Both the position numbers and the translations under genes were made by a program. A stretch of DNA of 43,983 nucleotides, from positions 1 to 43,983 of the forward strand of contig JAQBVM010000014.1 of the NCBI GenBank assembly GCA_027623095.1, given 5' to 3'. Under the pieces are notes generated by a model. That model was given only the letters and a program-made list of their open reading frames with translations. It ran no database searches and was not told where the DNA came from. Below, in pieces: positions 42,405 to 43,983 of the stretch. Positions within the stretch are counted from its first letter, which is position 1; each line of letters begins with the position of its first letter. This stretch comes from Verrucomicrobiota bacterium (GTDB lineage Bacteria; Verrucomicrobiota; Verrucomicrobiia; Limisphaerales; SIBE01).

Positions 42405-43130
42405 ATGAAGAAGATTCTGACATCGAAATGGTTCGCCCTCGGGGTCGGAATGGTCGGGTTTGTTTTGACGATCCTTCTGGTATACGAGCCTGCGGAAACG
42501 AAATCACCTGCCGATCCGGCTGGATCGGAAACTTCTACCAACGAGGCTCCGGCACACGTGGAGGTGGAGGAGCACTCTCCCTTGAAGGCGCTACCGATAC
42601 CGATCGTCGCTCCTCCGCCGGCTGAGCCCATGCTGGCATCACAGGTTGGCGAACCGGGTTCGCTGCGTTTTAACAATCCGGATATCCGCGAGCTGGTTGA
42701 TGAACTTCTTCGCGAGAAGGAGAAGTTGTTGAAGTGGGAAGCGGACCTGAACGAATTACAGCAGCGTCTCGCTTTGGAGAAGGAATTCATTGGCGCTATT
42801 ACTCAAGAGGTTCTGCGCGCCAAGGCGGCGATGGAGCTGTCGTTGACCAACGGACGTACCAGTATCAAGGATCAGGAGAAACGGCAGCTCTCGGATTTGG
42901 CGGGTGTTTACACAAACATGCCTCCGGGAAGTGCGGTGGCAATTCTGAACGGAATGGAAGTCGATGATATCGCCCTTATTCTGAATAACATGGGGCCGGT
43001 TCAAAAAGCGTTGATACTTGAAAATTTTGCTACGAACGAAGTTACCAAAACTACCGGAAAAGCGACAGAAATAAGCGAAAAAATTCGCCGACTTGTCCGT
43101 GAACAAGAGATCCCCACAAAAAAGCGATGA
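42405..43130 (+). CDS. MotE-like membrane coiled-coil protein, MgtE-N-like C-terminus
   Basis: 241 residues. One N-terminal membrane helix (about 9-27, WFALGVGMVGFVLTILLVY), a Pro-rich linker (about 30-85), a coiled coil (about 95-160, DELLREKEKLLKWEADLNEL) and a C-terminal block LAGVYTNMPPGSAVAILNGMEVDDIALILNNMGPVQKALIL that resembles the MgtE N-domain seen in MotE. MotE/FliJ-neighbouring proteins help install the stator. It overlaps the next gene by the four bases ATGA, so it is part of the operon. Confidence 0.78.
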   Translation: MKKILTSKWFALGVGMVGFVLTILLVYEPAETKSPADPAGSETSTNEAPAHVEVEEHSPLKALPIPIVAPPPAEPMLASQVGEPGSLRFNNPDIRELVDELLREKEKLLKWEADLNELQQRLALEKEFIGAITQEVLRAKAAMELSLTNGRTSIKDQEKRQLSDLAGVYTNMPPGSAVAILNGMEVDDIALILNNMGPVQKALILENFATNEVTKTTGKATEISEKIRRLVREQEIPTKKR

Positions 43131-43983
43131 AGATTTTTTTTGTCGAGAATCCAAAATCCAGCCAACCGGAGGCATCCTTATTGGGTGCTTTCGGGATGAA
43201 GAAGTCGGAGACCGGTTCTCAGGGCATATCATTCGAAGCCGCGTTGAGTACTGCCTCTCCGGCACTACGCAATGCCGACGCCAAATCTGCACTCGGATCT
43301 GATGGTTCGAAGTTGATGGTTCCGTTGGCTCAACCGGATTCGAAAACGGGATCGCCTCAAGAACCGGTGTTAGGCGGTACGAAGCCGCAAAGTTCAGAGT
43401 TCTACGGAAACTCGTCGAATCAAAGGCCCATGCTAAGGAACTTTTCGGGAAGCCGGGCATCGGGCGGACAGGCGGAGAAGGAATCCGAAGAAAACCAACC
43501 CGCCGATAGCGAGAATTCGGTTGAGGAAACCTTGGTTGTGGGAGGCATAGCGGCGAATCCGGCGCTCATGAATCTGATGCTCCCTCAGTTGGCGAAGAAC
43601 GAAACCCGGTCTGGTGTGACTGTTCCTTCCGTCGAAATTCTGGTCGAACCAACTTTTTCAGGTTTGCCAGGGCTTAGGCAGAAAGCATCGGTGGCCGCCG
43701 GATTGAAAAACGCCGTGAAACCGGCTTTGGTTGGTGAACCTTCAGGCATACTGTTGAAAGTGAGCCCGGTTTCTGTGACCGAACCTGAATCTGCGTCACA
43801 GACTCAACTGACACCGTCACAGACTCAACCGACACCGTCACAGGCTCAACCGACACCGTCACAGACTCAACCGACACCGTCACAGACTCAACCGACACCG
43901 TCACAGACTCAACTGACACCGTCACAGGCTCAACCGACACCGTCACAGACTCAACCGACACCGTCACAGACTCAACCGACACC
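43127..43983 (+). CDS. fliK: Probable flagellar hook-length control protein FliK, incomplete at the window end
   Basis: At least 285 residues; the frame is open from the ATG at 43127 (overlapping the MotE-like stop) to base 43983 and no stop is reached. The visible part is Ser/Gly/Pro/Gln-rich and disordered, as FliK N-terminal regions are, and ends in tandem copies of the seven-residue unit SQTQPTP. The diagnostic C-terminal hook-length domain would lie beyond the window, so the name rests on operon position and composition. A minus-strand frame of 102 codons over the repeat is a shadow. Confidence 0.65.
   Translation, partial: MKIFFVENPKSSQPEASLLGAFGMKKSETGSQGISFEAALSTASPALRNADAKSALGSDGSKLMVPLAQPDSKTGSPQEPVLGGTKPQSSEFYGNSSNQRPMLRNFSGSRASGGQAEKESEENQPADSENSVEETLVVGGIAANPALMNLMLPQLAKNETRSGVTVPSVEILVEPTFSGLPGLRQKASVAAGLKNAVKPALVGEPSGILLKVSPVSVTEPESASQTQLTPSQTQPTPSQAQPTPSQTQPTPSQTQPTPSQTQLTPSQAQPTPSQTQPTPSQTQPT
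43796..43983 (+). repeat. 21-bp tandem repeat inside the probable fliK gene
   Basis: Unit TCACAGACTCAACCGACACCG, eight full copies and a ninth that lacks its last base at the window end. Variants are limited to two positions: ACT/GCT (Thr/Ala) and CCG/CTG (Pro/Leu). The unit is a multiple of three, so copy-number change keeps the frame and alters the length of a SQTQPTP linker. Copies 3-5 and 7-9 are identical in pattern, which suggests recent segmental expansion. The repeat probably continues past 43983. Confidence 0.95.

Noticed and set aside
43674-43982. Minus-strand frame of 102 codons with VSVESVT repeats
   Set aside because: It is the antisense of the 21-bp repeat in the probable fliK gene; a repeat whose unit is a multiple of three stays open on both strands.

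Overview
The window most likely comes from a bacterium of the phylum Verrucomicrobiota (PVC superphylum). This is judged from gene content only: a lone planctomycete-type cytochrome c domain, a Gfo/Idh/MocA dehydrogenase beside a TIM-barrel sugar epimerase, large membrane-anchored coiled-coil and alpha/alpha-toroid proteins, Tat-type leaders on catabolic enzymes, and a short palindromic repeat of a kind I associate with this phylum. There is no CRISPR array, insertion sequence, prophage or rRNA.

Region 1 (1-13.9 kb) is metabolic, with frequent strand switches. It holds a 5'-truncated tRNA-Gly, a siroheme nitrite/sulfite reductase with a conserved partner gene, a secreted beta-propeller lactonase and a metallophosphoesterase. 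A plus-strand catabolic run follows: glycosylasparaginase, PdxA-like dehydrogenase, TIM-barrel epimerase and Gfo/Idh/MocA oxidoreductase, ending in an intrinsic terminator. After it come a small cytochrome c, a quinone oxidoreductase and a CvpA-like membrane protein. Gaps hold a REP-like inverted repeat pair (about 5.78-5.92 kb) and a decayed Uma2-type nuclease (8.1-8.3 kb).

Region 2 (13.9-22.7 kb) has an ECF sigma/anti-sigma pair, a polyprenyl diphosphate synthase, a three-gene run (two D-2-hydroxyacid dehydrogenases around an HpcH/HpaI aldolase), a stand-alone CBM48 protein, a remnant of an ABC-transporter ATPase, purE, a strong terminator hairpin and a full-length DsbD.

Region 3 (22.8-30.2 kb) is a tight four-gene plus-strand cluster of envelope proteins of unknown function: a 1051-residue membrane/coiled-coil protein, a secreted alpha/alpha-toroid protein, and two paralogues with a LamG-like core between pairs of short beta repeats. 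It is the best candidate here for an undescribed system.

Region 4 (30.2-44.0 kb) is for motility. On the minus strand are a small membrane protein, fliA, motA, motB and a conserved CxC-tail protein, with a Sel1-repeat protein fused to an apparently dead trypsin-like domain upstream. On the plus strand is a compact flagellar operon, flgB-flgC-fliE-fliF-fliG-fliH-fliI-fliJ, then a MotE-like gene and a probable fliK that runs off the end inside a 21-bp tandem repeat. A good sigma-54-type -24/-12 element lies just before flgB.
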